A DNA stretch of 64,000 nt from B1SED10-225 sp964501415 (GCA_964501415.1 CAZCSL010000003.1:1-64000); one strand, 5' to 3'. Numbered from the stretch's first letter, positions 15,894 to 25,244 are shown. The notes: a model not told the origin generated them from the sequence alone. A program made the numbers and translations.

Positions 15894-17204
15894 ATGGATG
15901 AACGACTAAGAAACCTTGTAAAATCACAGTCGTTAATAGATGATTCTACACCATTGATTGTTGCTGTTAGTGGAGGCGTTGATTCAATGGTTCTTTTGCA
16001 TGTTTTGATAACATTAAAATACAATATCATTATCGCTCACGTTGATCACGGTTTAAGAGCCGAATCGAAAACAGAGAAATCTTTTCTAATAAACTATGCC
16101 AAAGAGCATGATATTAAGATTGAAACACACACCATTAAGCATACTCCAAAAAATAATTTTCATCAATACGCTCGTGATATCAGGTATCGTTTTTTTACTG
16201 AAGTAGCCCAAAAACATAATACGAACCAAGTTGCGTTAGCTCATCATAAGGATGACCAGATAGAAACTTATTTTATGCGCTTAATTCATAATCATGATAT
16301 ATTGACGCTCAAAGGCATGAAACCTACCGAAAAAAGAAATGACATTAACTTTGTTCGCCCTTTGCTAAGCGTTTCTAAAACCACTATTAAAGCGTATGCT
16401 AAAGCGCATAATATACACTATTTTGAAGATAGTAGCAATAAAGATGATAAGTATACTAGAAACCGATTTAGAAATAATTTTTTACCTTTCATCTCACAAG
16501 AAAATCCAAATTATCAAGAAGCCATCATAAACCATATGGAAGACCTTCAAGATATAAATGAATTAGTTAAGGAAAACGTAAGTAACTTAAATGAAAAATA
16601 TCGTAATTTAATGCCGCTTGATACTTGGTGGCAACTGAATGAGTTGATTAAAAAGGCCTATTTGATATACCATATGAGAAAAATAGATAGCCATTCGTTC
16701 ATTAGCAGCGATCATTTTAACACCCTTCAAAAGCAACTATCCATTGATAAAAACTTTGTCATACCACTTAGCAAAAATGTCGTAATATACAAAGAATATG
16801 ATAAGTTCAGAATTGAAAAAGCCCAAAATGAGGTTGCTTTCAATATAGAAATTCTAGAAGATGGCGTTTATTCTTATAAAAGCGATGAGCATTATCATTT
16901 TTCGAAAAGTAAAAACGTTTATAATTCTTCAAATTGCTTTGAATTATGGTATAATGTTGAAGTGTATCCTTTACAGTTAAGAACGAGACTAACGGGTGAT
17001 TATATTACTTTTCAATATGGTAAAAAGAAGTTAAAGGATTTATTTATTGATTTAAAGATCCCTCCCTTTAAAAGAGATCACTTGTTGCTATTAACAAAGG
17101 GAAAAGAAGTTTTATGGATTCCTGATTTGGGAATTCAAGCACATCAAAAACCCCTGACAAATAAATTAGTGATTTGTCAGTGTAAAGAGCCCAACATAAA
17201 TTGA
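15894..17204 (+). CDS. tilS: tRNA(Ile)-lysidine synthetase TilS
   Basis: TilS attaches lysine to C34 of the tRNA-Ile(CAU), switching it from AUG to AUA decoding. In this 436-aa protein the PP-loop SGGVDS is at 26-31, followed by AHVDHGLR and LAHHKDDQIET motifs of the N-type ATP-pyrophosphatase. The C-terminal substrate-recognition domain includes LRTRLTGDY and KLKDLFIDLKIPPFKRD. CGGAG precedes the ATG and a TATAAT is at 15870-15875. It is followed by ftsH, the conserved tilS-(hpt)-ftsH neighbourhood, here without hpt. Confidence 0.95.
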   Translation: MDERLRNLVKSQSLIDDSTPLIVAVSGGVDSMVLLHVLITLKYNIIIAHVDHGLRAESKTEKSFLINYAKEHDIKIETHTIKHTPKNNFHQYARDIRYRFFTEVAQKHNTNQVALAHHKDDQIETYFMRLIHNHDILTLKGMKPTEKRNDINFVRPLLSVSKTTIKAYAKAHNIHYFEDSSNKDDKYTRNRFRNNFLPFISQENPNYQEAIINHMEDLQDINELVKENVSNLNEKYRNLMPLDTWWQLNELIKKAYLIYHMRKIDSHSFISSDHFNTLQKQLSIDKNFVIPLSKNVVIYKEYDKFRIEKAQNEVAFNIEILEDGVYSYKSDEHYHFSKSKNVYNSSNCFELWYNVEVYPLQLRTRLTGDYITFQYGKKKLKDLFIDLKIPPFKRDHLLLLTKGKEVLWIPDLGIQAHQKPLTNKLVICQCKEPNIN

Positions 17205-17220
17205 TTTATGAAATGCTCTT

Positions 17221-17253
17221 TCGGTCTTTAAAGGATTTTCCTTAAAAGACCGA
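17221..17253. terminator. large palindrome between tilS and ftsH
   Basis: TCGGTCTTT.AAGGA / TCCTT.AAAGACCGA forms a 15-base-arm inverted repeat with one A-A mismatch and a 3-base loop, starting 17 bases after the tilS stop. There is no clear U-tract (ATTCTTAAAG follows), so it may be a weak terminator, an mRNA-stabilising hairpin, or an operator for ftsH. Confidence 0.45.
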
Positions 17254-17297
17254 TTCTTAAAGTAAATACTTATATAAGTTGTATTGGAGTGAATATT

Positions 17298-19262
17298 ATG
17301 GCAAGAAAAAGACCTACCCCTCCCCCAAATACAAAAGCGAACAAAATCGGCAACCTCATCGTTATGATGTTGATATTATTGTTTGTTTTTATGGCTATTT
17401 GGATGTTCAGACAAACAGATGATCAACCTTTAGAGCTCACTTATTCAGAATTTATGAAGGAGTTAGCTGACGATAATGTTGCTTCTATAAAGTCTACCCC
17501 CATATCAGGTGATATCAACGTTGGAGCTTACCTCTTAGAAGGAGAACTTAGAGATGAACAGTCTTACTTCTTAGAAGTTCCAACTCAAGATTCATTACAA
17601 AATATCATCGCTCAAGCTGAAGCATTGGATATTGAGTACATGCATGAAAGAGGATCTACCTATAGTTTTTGGAATATTTTGTTCATTCTTTTGCCTATCA
17701 TGCTAATTATTTTGTTCATTGGTTTCTTTATGCGTAGCGGTGGCGGCAACAATAAAGCGTTTGATTTTGGCAAGAGTAAAGCGACATTGAATAAAGGCAA
17801 AACCACCACCTTTAAACATGTTGCCGGCGTTGATGAAGAAAAACAAGAACTTGCAGAATTAATCGATTTTCTAAAAGCTCCCAAAAAATACATGCAGCTT
17901 GGCGCTAGGATACCTAAGGGCGTTTTATTAGTTGGTCCTCCTGGTACTGGTAAGACATTACTAGCTCGTGCAGTTGCTGGTGAAGCAGACGTGCCATTCT
18001 TCTCAATTAGTGGTTCGGATTTCGTTGAAATGTTTGTAGGAGTCGGCGCTTCTAGAGTCAGAGACATGTTTAAACAAGCTAAGCAAAGCGCCCCATGTAT
18101 AGTATTCATCGATGAGCTAGATGCGGTAGGACGTCAACGTGGAGCCGGTTTAGGTGGCGGACATGATGAGCGCGAACAAACCCTAAACCAATTACTTGTA
18201 GAGATGGATGGCTTTGGCATTAACTCTGGTATTATTGTCATGGCAGCAACAAACCGTCCGGACGTTTTGGATAGTGCTTTGCTAAGACCCGGTAGATTCG
18301 ACCGTCAAATTACAGTTAACAGACCGGATATCAAAGGACGCAAGCAGATTTTACAAGTTCACGCTAGAAATAAACGTATCCATGATTCGGTAACGTTCGG
18401 TGAAATCGCAAGAAGAACCCCTGGCTTTACGGGCGCAGACTTAGAAAACTTACTCAATGAAGCGGCTTTACTTGCCGCTAGGGAAAATAAAGCGGCCATC
18501 GAATTACCTCACATCGATGAAGCAGTTGACCGCGTGATGATGGGCCCTGCTAAAAAATCACGTGTTTTCACCAAAAAAGAAAGAAAGTTTATTGCTTACC
18601 ACGAAGCGGGCCATGCGGTACTCGGGCTTAAACTTGATAATGCAAATATTGTACATAAGGTAACCATAATACCTAGAGGACAAGCTGGCGGCTACAACTT
18701 GATGCTACCCGAAGAAGAAGAATCTTTCTTAAAGACACGAAAAAGTTTAGTCGACCAAATCACGGGATTACTAGGCGGGCGAGTGGCAGAAGAAATAACA
18801 TTCAATGAGATTTCAACCGGTGCCCATAATGATTTCCAAAAAGCTACAGAAATTGCACGTGCTATGGTAACTGAGTACGGCATGAGTTCACTTGGACCTA
18901 TACAGTATGAGAAAAGATCTAGCAACGTTTTCTTAGGTAGAGATTATGCAGCAGATAAGTCTTTCTCGGATACCGTAGCGCTTGAAATTGACAACGAAGT
19001 TAGAAAAATTATCAATGAATCTTATGAACTTGCTAAGAAAATTCTAAACGAAAACCTAGATCTTCTTAAAAACATCGCAGAGTTATTACTGGAAGTTGAA
19101 ACCCTAACCAAAGAAGATATCCTTGAAATCGTTAAAACCAATAAGCTGCAATGGTGGGAAGATAAAAAAGCTAAAGAGAGTGAAGAAGATGCAAAAGAAA
19201 GTGAAGAATCCAATCAAGATAAGGACGCTTCTCAAAAAGATGACTCTCAATCAACTGATTAG
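17298..19262 (+). CDS. ftsH: ATP-dependent zinc metalloprotease FtsH
   Basis: FtsH is the membrane-anchored AAA+ protease that degrades misassembled membrane proteins and regulators. The order of parts in this 654-aa protein is: transmembrane helix 17-37, an extracytoplasmic segment of about 85 residues, a second helix 124-145, Walker A GPPGTGKT at 213-220, Walker B IVFIDELDA near 268-276, the second region of homology TNRPDVLD..LLRPGRFDR, and zinc site HEAGH at 435-439. The tail is acidic and Ser/Glu/Asp-rich. ATG 17298 is chosen over GTG 17289 because GGAG (17286-17289) is correctly spaced for the ATG. It lies in a plus-strand run with rqcP, the zinc lipoprotein, lysS and cysK. Confidence 0.97.
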   Translation: MARKRPTPPPNTKANKIGNLIVMMLILLFVFMAIWMFRQTDDQPLELTYSEFMKELADDNVASIKSTPISGDINVGAYLLEGELRDEQSYFLEVPTQDSLQNIIAQAEALDIEYMHERGSTYSFWNILFILLPIMLIILFIGFFMRSGGGNNKAFDFGKSKATLNKGKTTTFKHVAGVDEEKQELAELIDFLKAPKKYMQLGARIPKGVLLVGPPGTGKTLLARAVAGEADVPFFSISGSDFVEMFVGVGASRVRDMFKQAKQSAPCIVFIDELDAVGRQRGAGLGGGHDEREQTLNQLLVEMDGFGINSGIIVMAATNRPDVLDSALLRPGRFDRQITVNRPDIKGRKQILQVHARNKRIHDSVTFGEIARRTPGFTGADLENLLNEAALLAARENKAAIELPHIDEAVDRVMMGPAKKSRVFTKKERKFIAYHEAGHAVLGLKLDNANIVHKVTIIPRGQAGGYNLMLPEEEESFLKTRKSLVDQITGLLGGRVAEEITFNEISTGAHNDFQKATEIARAMVTEYGMSSLGPIQYEKRSSNVFLGRDYAADKSFSDTVALEIDNEVRKIINESYELAKKILNENLDLLKNIAELLLEVETLTKEDILEIVKTNKLQWWEDKKAKESEEDAKESEESNQDKDASQKDDSQSTD

Positions 19263-19291
19263 CTTACTTTAATAAGGCGGATTATGATAAT

Positions 19292-19549
19292 ATGCGTTTA
19301 GATAAATACTTAAAAGTATCCAGACTTATAAAACGGCGTTCTGTTGCTAAAGAGATAAGCGATGCTGGTAGAATTTTGATTAATGACAGACAAGCAAAAT
19401 CCAGTTCACAACTTCAAATCGATGATATTATTACGATAAATCATCGTGGAAAGAAGATTAAAGTAAAGGTCGTCCATTTAAAGGATTCTACCAAAAAAGA
19501 AGATGCAAAATTGATGTATGAAATAATATCGGAGGATGTTTCAAAATGA
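19292..19549 (+). CDS. rqcP: S4-domain protein RqcP (YabO/HslR-like)
   Basis: A small (85 aa) protein with an S4 RNA-binding domain at 1-60 (MRLDKYLKVSRLIKRRSVAKEISDAG region). RqcP binds P-site tRNA on obstructed 50S subunits and works with RqcH in adding C-terminal alanine tails to stalled chains; Hsp15 is the related Gram-negative protein. Its place near tilS and ftsH matches yabO of Bacillus, which supports RqcP. rqcH is not in the window. The TGA stop overlaps the following gene's ATG by 4 bases. Confidence 0.88.
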   Translation: MRLDKYLKVSRLIKRRSVAKEISDAGRILINDRQAKSSSQLQIDDIITINHRGKKIKVKVVHLKDSTKKEDAKLMYEIISEDVSK

Positions 19550-20619
19550 AAAAAATGCTGTTTTTAAGCTTATTACTATTGTCTTCACTTACCCTAAGTG
19601 CTTGTCGTGACTCTGAACCGACTGAAAACACGGTTTATGTGACGACATATCCAGTCTATTTTTTAGTTAGCAATATCGGACAAGATGTTGTCAATGTAAA
19701 GTATGTCCCTGGCTCACAACAACATGCCGAGTCAATTGATTGGGCTGCACAAGAAATTATTGATATGCAAGATGCCGATTACCTTTTTCACGTTGGTGCG
19801 AATCTAGACCCTTATATCGATATTAATTACGATTCTACTTTTAGAAACCAAAATGTTGAATTGGTTAGACTTGAAGATTACATAGACATTATCAATGTAC
19901 GATTAATACACGACCATGATCACGATGATCACGATCACCATGACCATAACGACCATGATAACCACAACCATCATGATGACCATGACGACCATGATAACCA
20001 TAACGATCACGATGACCATGACGACCATGATAACCACAACGATCACGATGACCATGACGACCATGATCATGGGGAAATTCAACCCGATCCACACTTTTGG
20101 TTAGATCCACAAAGAATGCTACAAGCAGCTCATGTTATCTTGGAAAAACTTGTAGTTATGTATCCAGAGCATGAAGATAGGATTAACAATAACTTTGTGC
20201 CTCTTGAAAAATCCTTGGAAAAGTTGCATGAAGATTTTTCACAAGCTTTAGAATCCCCAAACAGACCTATTATAACCAATGTAAAACTCTTCTCTTATTT
20301 TGAAGACGCCTATAACATCACCATTCATCCATTTACACTTAATGCCCACGCACATGAAGATGAATCGGTCCCTACGAATTTTGAAGAATTCATTCAACTA
20401 GCAAATGATTACAACATCAGATTTGTCGTTTTTGAGAAAAATGCTACCTCACCAGCTGGAGAAACTCTTCTAAGTGAATTACGAAAATCTAACTCTGATA
20501 CTGATCGGCTAGCGTTACACCCATTAGAAAGTTTGACAAGAGAAGAAATCGCGGTTAATAAAAACTATATCAATATTATGTACGATAATTTAGAAGCCCT
20601 AATAAAAGCAATCGAATAG
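19546..20619 (+). CDS. zinc ABC transporter substrate-binding lipoprotein (ZnuA/AdcA-like)
   Basis: This cluster A-I metal-binding protein (357 aa) has a lipoprotein signal peptide ending LTLSAC (Cys20). It matches ZnuA/AdcA: H60 in the SQQHAES segment, then a His/Asp loop at about 122-176, then DPHFWLDP (H183). The loop is built from imperfect repeats of DDHDDHDNHN. The usual third ligand in the H-x-A-F-x-Y segment appears as V246 (VKLFSYF), so the site may be atypical or use a nearby His such as H261. No permease or ATPase of a zinc transporter is adjacent. It overlaps rqcP by 4 bases and precedes lysS by 10, in one operon. Zinc specificity is inferred from the loop. Confidence 0.88.
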   Translation: MKKMLFLSLLLLSSLTLSACRDSEPTENTVYVTTYPVYFLVSNIGQDVVNVKYVPGSQQHAESIDWAAQEIIDMQDADYLFHVGANLDPYIDINYDSTFRNQNVELVRLEDYIDIINVRLIHDHDHDDHDHHDHNDHDNHNHHDDHDDHDNHNDHDDHDDHDNHNDHDDHDDHDHGEIQPDPHFWLDPQRMLQAAHVILEKLVVMYPEHEDRINNNFVPLEKSLEKLHEDFSQALESPNRPIITNVKLFSYFEDAYNITIHPFTLNAHAHEDESVPTNFEEFIQLANDYNIRFVVFEKNATSPAGETLLSELRKSNSDTDRLALHPLESLTREEIAVNKNYINIMYDNLEALIKAIE

Positions 20620-20629
20620 AGGTTTTATT

Positions 20630-22117
20630 ATGTCAGAATTTACCGAACAAGAACAAGTAAGAAGAAACAAGCTAGATGCCCTTGAAAAAAACAAGATAGA
20701 CCCTTTTGGACAACGGTTTGAGCGCAACTCAAACACTCAAATAATTAAAGATACTTACGATGACTTTTCTAAAGAAGAACTCACAGAAAAAGAAACACCC
20801 CTTTTAAAAATTACTGGAAGAATCATGACTAAAAGGGGTAAAGGTAAAGCTGGTTTTGCTCATATTATGGATCAAGAAGGCCAAATCCAGATTTACGTTC
20901 GTGAAGATGATTTAGGCTCGTCCTTGTTTGAGCATTTTAAAAAGGCTGATCTTGGAGATATTATCGGGGTTGAAGGCCATGTTATGAAAACCAGAATGGG
21001 TGAGCTTTCCATTCGGGTAAAATCTTTTAGTCATCTAAGCAAAGCCTTAAGACCTTTACCAGAAAAGTATCACGGCTTAAAAGATATCGAAGAAAGATAT
21101 CGAAGAAGGTATCTTGATTTGATGACAAATAAGGAAACTAAGGATACCTTTGTGATTAGATCGAAAATCATTCGTCAAATGCGGAATATTTTAGAAGATC
21201 AAGGCTACATGGAAGTTGAAACGCCTATTTTACACAGCCATTTAGGCGGGGCTGCGGCTAGACCTTTTAAAACGCATCATAATGCATTAGATATGCCTTT
21301 TTATCTTCGAATCGCGCCAGAATTATACCTCAAAAGATTACTAGTAGGCGGTTTTGAAAAAGTTTTTGAGATTGGTAGAATTTTCAGAAATGAAGGCATT
21401 AGTACCAAACATAATCCTGAGTTTACCATGTTAGAATTATATGAAGCTTATGGAGATATGCAAACCATGATGGATTTAACTGAAAAACTCATTAGCTCAA
21501 TTGCCAAAGAAGTCTTAGGTAAAACCGTAATCAATTACGGAAATAAGACTATAGACTTAGAACAAGGTTGGCAAAGAGTTCACATGGCAGATGCCGTTAA
21601 AGATCGCTTAGGCATAGATTTTAAGGTTAAAGACATGACTTTTGATAAAGCTAAAGTTTTTGCTGAGGAGAAAGGACTAGAAATTCCTGCCCACTTTACA
21701 GGGGTTGGACATATTTTAAACCTTTTGTATGAATCTTTTATAGAAGATACTATTGTTGAACCCACCTTTATCTACGGGCATCCTACAGAGATATCACCGC
21801 TTGCAAAGAAAAATTTGGATGACCCTCGTTTTACGGATAGATTTGAAATTATCATTGATGGTAGAGAGTACGGAAATGCGTTTAGTGAACTTAATAATCC
21901 AATCGATCAAAAACAACGTTTTGAAGCCCAGTTGAAAGAAAAGGACTTAGGCAATGTTGAAGCGAACGAGATGGATACGGATTACATAGAAGCATTAGAG
22001 TATGGGATGCCTCCAGCAGGTGGCCTCGGTATTGGTATTGATAGACTCGTAATGTTATTAACTAACTCTAAGTCTATTAGAGATGTAATACTATTCCCTC
22101 ATATGAAGGATAAATAA
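20630..22117 (+). CDS. lysS: lysyl-tRNA synthetase (class II)
   Basis: LysRS charges tRNA-Lys with lysine. The 495-aa class IIb enzyme has an N-terminal OB-fold anticodon-binding domain (about 55-150), motif 2 with FRNEGISTKHNPEFTMLE, and motif 3 GLGIGIDRLVMLLTNS near the C-terminus (SIRDVILFP). The ATG follows GAGGT, 10 bases after the zinc lipoprotein gene. It ends at a strong terminator. Confidence 0.97.
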   Translation: MSEFTEQEQVRRNKLDALEKNKIDPFGQRFERNSNTQIIKDTYDDFSKEELTEKETPLLKITGRIMTKRGKGKAGFAHIMDQEGQIQIYVREDDLGSSLFEHFKKADLGDIIGVEGHVMKTRMGELSIRVKSFSHLSKALRPLPEKYHGLKDIEERYRRRYLDLMTNKETKDTFVIRSKIIRQMRNILEDQGYMEVETPILHSHLGGAAARPFKTHHNALDMPFYLRIAPELYLKRLLVGGFEKVFEIGRIFRNEGISTKHNPEFTMLELYEAYGDMQTMMDLTEKLISSIAKEVLGKTVINYGNKTIDLEQGWQRVHMADAVKDRLGIDFKVKDMTFDKAKVFAEEKGLEIPAHFTGVGHILNLLYESFIEDTIVEPTFIYGHPTEISPLAKKNLDDPRFTDRFEIIIDGREYGNAFSELNNPIDQKQRFEAQLKEKDLGNVEANEMDTDYIEALEYGMPPAGGLGIGIDRLVMLLTNSKSIRDVILFPHMKDK

Positions 22118-22144
22118 AAAAACATTCAGCCGAATGTTTTTTTA
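22115..22144 (+). terminator. rho-independent terminator of lysS
   Basis: AAAAAAACATTC, loop AGCC, GAATGTTTTTTT directly after the lysS stop codon. The U-tract is seven long. Confidence 0.88.
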
Positions 22145-22176
22145 CTCTATTGTTTAATTTTTGAAAGGATGATTCA

Positions 22177-23079
22177 ATGATTAAAGACCATATCCACGAA
22201 CTGATTGGTGATACCCCTATCGTTAAGCTTAACTGCTTTAAAGAAATAGACACAGATATATATGTTAAGCTCGAATGGTTTAACCCTGGCGGCAGTGTAA
22301 AGGATAGAATAGCACTCAATATGATTGAAGCCGCAGAGAAAGCTGGTCAATTACAACCAGGCGATACCATTATTGAGCCTACTAGTGGAAATACTGGTAT
22401 AGGTCTAGCTATGGTCGCGGCTTCAAAGGGGTACAAAGTAATCATAACGATGCCGGACACCTTAAGTATTGAAAGACAGAAATTGCTTAAAGCTTATGGC
22501 GCAGAATTGATTTTAACCGATGGGACTTATGGCATGAAAAGAGCGATAGAAACGGCTAAGACTTTAAGTGATAAATACGGCTATTTTATGCCTATGCAAT
22601 TTGAAAACAAACACAATCCTGAAATCCACGAAAAAACAACAGCGCAAGAGATTATTACAGAATTCGAAAATCTTGATGCATGCGTTGTAGGCATAGGTAC
22701 CGGTGGTACCATCACGGGTGTTGGTAAGATGCTCAAAAGACAATATACTGACATCAAAATAGTGGCAGTTGAACCAGTAGATTCTGCTGTTTTAAGTGGA
22801 AATGAGGGTGGAAAACACAAAATTCAAGGTATCGGTGCTGGTTTTATACCTTCTATTCTCAACACAGAAATCTATGATCAAATCATTACAATCAGCAATG
22901 AAGAAGCTTTCGAGATGGCACGATTTTTAGCAAAAAAAGAGGGATTGTTAGTTGGGATATCAACGGGAGCAAATGTAGCTGCAAGTTTAAAACTAGCGCG
23001 AACCTCTTTGAACCTCAACAAAATACTAACCTTTTCTCCAAGCAACGGAGAAAGGTACTTATCTACCGAATTATATTAA
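22177..23079 (+). CDS. cysK: cysteine synthase (O-acetylserine sulfhydrylase)
   Basis: This PLP enzyme makes cysteine from O-acetylserine and sulfide. The PLP lysine is K42 in GGSVKDRIA, and the substrate loop TSGNTGIG begins near residue 69. The phosphate-binding GIGTGGTITG and the C-terminal PSNGERYLST are present. The length is 300 aa, typical of CysK. AAAGGATGAT precedes the ATG. It faces cysE, which makes its substrate, across a shared terminator, so the complete serine-to-cysteine pathway is here. Confidence 0.95.
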   Translation: MIKDHIHELIGDTPIVKLNCFKEIDTDIYVKLEWFNPGGSVKDRIALNMIEAAEKAGQLQPGDTIIEPTSGNTGIGLAMVAASKGYKVIITMPDTLSIERQKLLKAYGAELILTDGTYGMKRAIETAKTLSDKYGYFMPMQFENKHNPEIHEKTTAQEIITEFENLDACVVGIGTGGTITGVGKMLKRQYTDIKIVAVEPVDSAVLSGNEGGKHKIQGIGAGFIPSILNTEIYDQIITISNEEAFEMARFLAKKEGLLVGISTGANVAASLKLARTSLNLNKILTFSPSNGERYLSTELY

Positions 23080-23109
23080 AAAAATCAACTGAATTAGTTG
23101 ATTTTTTTA
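23077..23109. terminator. bidirectional terminator cysK / cysE
   Basis: AAAAAAATCAACT, loop GAAT, TAGTTGATTTTTTTA reads as a terminator with A/T tails in both directions. It overlaps the end of cysE (stop at 23094). Confidence 0.88.
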
Positions 23110-23651
23110 TACTCTAAGGAACAGACTTGATGCGTTGCATTATCTTTAGGAATAATCCTTGCTGGTATGCCAACCGCGGTTGCAAAGTCAGGTACGTCTT
23201 CTAACACTACAGCATTGGCACCTACTTTTGCATAGGAGCCAATTTTGATGTCTCCTAGTATCTTAGAACCAGCAGCAAGCATAGCTCCACTACAGACAGT
23301 AGGGTGTCTTTTAACACCTCTTTCATTTCCGGTACCACCTAAGGTTACTCCGTGATAAATTAATACCCCGTCACCTATTTCCGCTGTTTCTCCAATAACA
23401 ATACCGGTGCCGTGATCAATAACAACTTGTTTGCCAATATAAGCACCTGGGTGTATTTCAACGCCTGTGAAAAACCTTGCTAAACTGCTAATGATACGCG
23501 CAAGCATCTTTAGCTTAATTTTCCAAAATATTCTAGCAATGCGATAACTCCATATAGCATGCATGCCATTATACGTAAAAAATATCTCCAAAGCATGTCG
23601 TGCTGCGGGATCGTTTTTTTGAATGGCTTTTATATCTTTAATAATACCCAT
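23094..23651 (-). CDS. cysE: serine O-acetyltransferase
   Basis: CysE acetylates serine with acetyl-CoA to give O-acetylserine. The protein is a short form (185 aa) with an N-terminal helical segment and a left-handed beta-helix of hexapeptide repeats (IHPGAYIGKQVVIDHGTGIV, GETAEIGDGV). The catalytic HGTG and GVTLGGTG loops are intact. The short N-terminus resembles Firmicute CysE/EpsC-type enzymes. GGAG precedes the ATG. It follows fba and the helical protein gene on the minus strand, with no hairpin seen between, so readthrough is possible. Confidence 0.93.
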   Translation of the reverse strand: MGIIKDIKAIQKNDPAARHALEIFFTYNGMHAIWSYRIARIFWKIKLKMLARIISSLARFFTGVEIHPGAYIGKQVVIDHGTGIVIGETAEIGDGVLIYHGVTLGGTGNERGVKRHPTVCSGAMLAAGSKILGDIKIGSYAKVGANAVVLEDVPDFATAVGIPARIIPKDNATHQVCSLEYKKIN

Positions 23652-23693
23652 TGTTTAGTCTCCAAACACAAACTATAAAAATGTTCTTAAAAA

Positions 23694-24281
23694 TCAAATA
23701 TCCTTCCCAATCACGAAAGGCTTGCGGGTTGGTAAATTTAAGTTTAAGTTATCCGCTATTTCCAAAAAGATGTCAATAATGCTGATATAATCAAAATCGA
23801 GTTGGCTTTTAATATTATTCACTGCATTATTAAGTCTTTCAGCGGCATATGAGAAACGCTCATCTCTTTCAGCCACCATATTTTCAATCATGGTTTCAAC
23901 TTCCGATAAATCCGAACAATCCAATTCATCTTCATATTCCTCTAAATCCGCTCTAAAATCGGATATAAAGAGCAAATAGCCCACTAGGGATGTATAAGAT
24001 TCAAATAACTCACAATCGCTCTCAAAAAGCTTTTCGTAATACACTTTGACGACTTCGAATTGGGTATGTAAATAATTTAACCCAACTTGAAATATCGTTT
24101 GATAATCTTCATTTAGTTCTTGGTTTTCTACTGCGCTTTCGTATATGTGATTTAAAACAACATAAACAGGCTCTAAACGATCATAGAGCAAACTGCGATT
24201 TGATTTAAACCGCTCTAAAATTTCTATGTTTTCCATTTTCCAATTGGCAAAATCTTTCAGCACAATATGGAACGCTTCCAT
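23694..24281 (-). CDS. acidic all-helical protein of unknown function
   Basis: I do not recognise this 195-aa protein. It is predicted almost entirely helical and strongly acidic in the middle (DLEEYEDELDCSDLSEVETM), with no signal peptide, membrane helix or catalytic motif. AAGGAAG before the ATG at 24281 decides the start; the longer in-frame version would run into fba. It begins 13 bases after the fba stop, so it is surely cotranscribed with aldolase. A helical-bundle partner or regulator is possible, but nothing in the sequence proves it. Confidence 0.7.
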   Translation of the reverse strand: MEAFHIVLKDFANWKMENIEILERFKSNRSLLYDRLEPVYVVLNHIYESAVENQELNEDYQTIFQVGLNYLHTQFEVVKVYYEKLFESDCELFESYTSLVGYLLFISDFRADLEEYEDELDCSDLSEVETMIENMVAERDERFSYAAERLNNAVNNIKSQLDFDYISIIDIFLEIADNLNLNLPTRKPFVIGKDI

Positions 24282-24294
24282 ATCATCACTTCCT

Positions 24295-25161
24295 TTAGGC
24301 TTTGTTGCTTGAGCCAAATAAATCCATCTTTTCTCTAACAACATCCATGACCGCATCTACGCCTGGTTTTAATAGTTTCCTTGGATCAAAGCCTTTACCC
24401 TTTTTATCATGTCCCGCCTCAATATAGGCTCGAGTTGCTTTTGCAAAGGCTAATTGACATTCTGTGTTGACATTTATTTTAGCGACACCGTACGAAATTG
24501 CTTCTTTTACCATGTCATCGGGAATGCCGGTTCCACCATGTAAAACTAAAGGGATCTCATTGGTCGTTTCACCAATTTCCTTTAATACTTCCATGTTTAA
24601 TCCTTGCCAGTTTTCAGGATAGGTTCCATGAATATTCCCTATACCAGCAGCCAACATTGAAATCCCCAGCGAAGCGATTCGTCTGCACTCTTCAGGATCA
24701 GCTACTTCACCTGTACCTGTAACGCCATCCTCTTCTCCACCAATGCTGCCGACTTCTGCTTCAACACTTACCCCTTTTTCTCTAGCAATTTTTACGATTT
24801 CTTTGGTTTTTGCGACGTTTTCTTCTATTTCATAATGAGACCCATCAAACATCACACTAGAAAAGCCTTCTTCGATACAGACTTTTGCAGCTTCAAAAGA
24901 ACCATGGTCTAAATGTAAAGCTACGGGTACTGTAATGTTTAATGTTTTCATCATTGCATTGACCATTGCCACAACGTTATTAAATCCTACCATGTATTTC
25001 CCTGCGCCTTCTGATACACCTAAAATAACAGGCGACTTTTTCTCTTGTGCCACAGTCAATATGGCTTTGGTCCATTCCAAGTTATTGATGTTAAACTGTC
25101 CAACACCATAACCTTCTTTACGTGCCTTTTCCAGCATCTCTTTTGCGCTAACTAACGACAT
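24295..25161 (-). CDS. fba: class II fructose-bisphosphate aldolase
   Basis: This zinc-dependent aldolase splits fructose 1,6-bisphosphate into DHAP and glyceraldehyde 3-phosphate. In the 288-aa protein, ALHLDHGSFE (H83, D85, H86) supplies the catalytic Asp and a zinc His. HGTYPENWQG and LHGGTGIPDD supply further metal and phosphate ligands. GatY/KbaY-type tagatose aldolases are close relatives, but the single housekeeping-like copy favours Fba. AGGAGG precedes the ATG. The promoter is strong and a cre-like site lies about 64 bases upstream of the probable transcription start, a position typical for CcpA activation. Confidence 0.94.
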   Translation of the reverse strand: MSLVSAKEMLEKARKEGYGVGQFNINNLEWTKAILTVAQEKKSPVILGVSEGAGKYMVGFNNVVAMVNAMMKTLNITVPVALHLDHGSFEAAKVCIEEGFSSVMFDGSHYEIEENVAKTKEIVKIAREKGVSVEAEVGSIGGEEDGVTGTGEVADPEECRRIASLGISMLAAGIGNIHGTYPENWQGLNMEVLKEIGETTNEIPLVLHGGTGIPDDMVKEAISYGVAKINVNTECQLAFAKATRAYIEAGHDKKGKGFDPRKLLKPGVDAVMDVVREKMDLFGSSNKA

Positions 25162-25193
25162 ATATTGCCTCCTAAGTTAAAAAATTCAAGTTA

Positions 25194-25222
25194 ATTATAA
25201 CTTGTATTCAGGAGATTGTAAA
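25194..25222 (-). promoter_or_regulatory. sigma-A promoter of fba
   Basis: Minus strand TTTACA (25217-25222) and TATAAT (25194-25199) are 17 bases apart, 33 bases before the start codon. Confidence 0.8.
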
Positions 25223-25244
25223 CTAAAGCAGCTTGAATTAGCTA

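Noticed and set aside
19892..20110. Open frames on both strands over the His-rich repeat
   Set aside because: They are shadows of the repeat in the zinc lipoprotein gene, of simple composition, and have no ribosome site.
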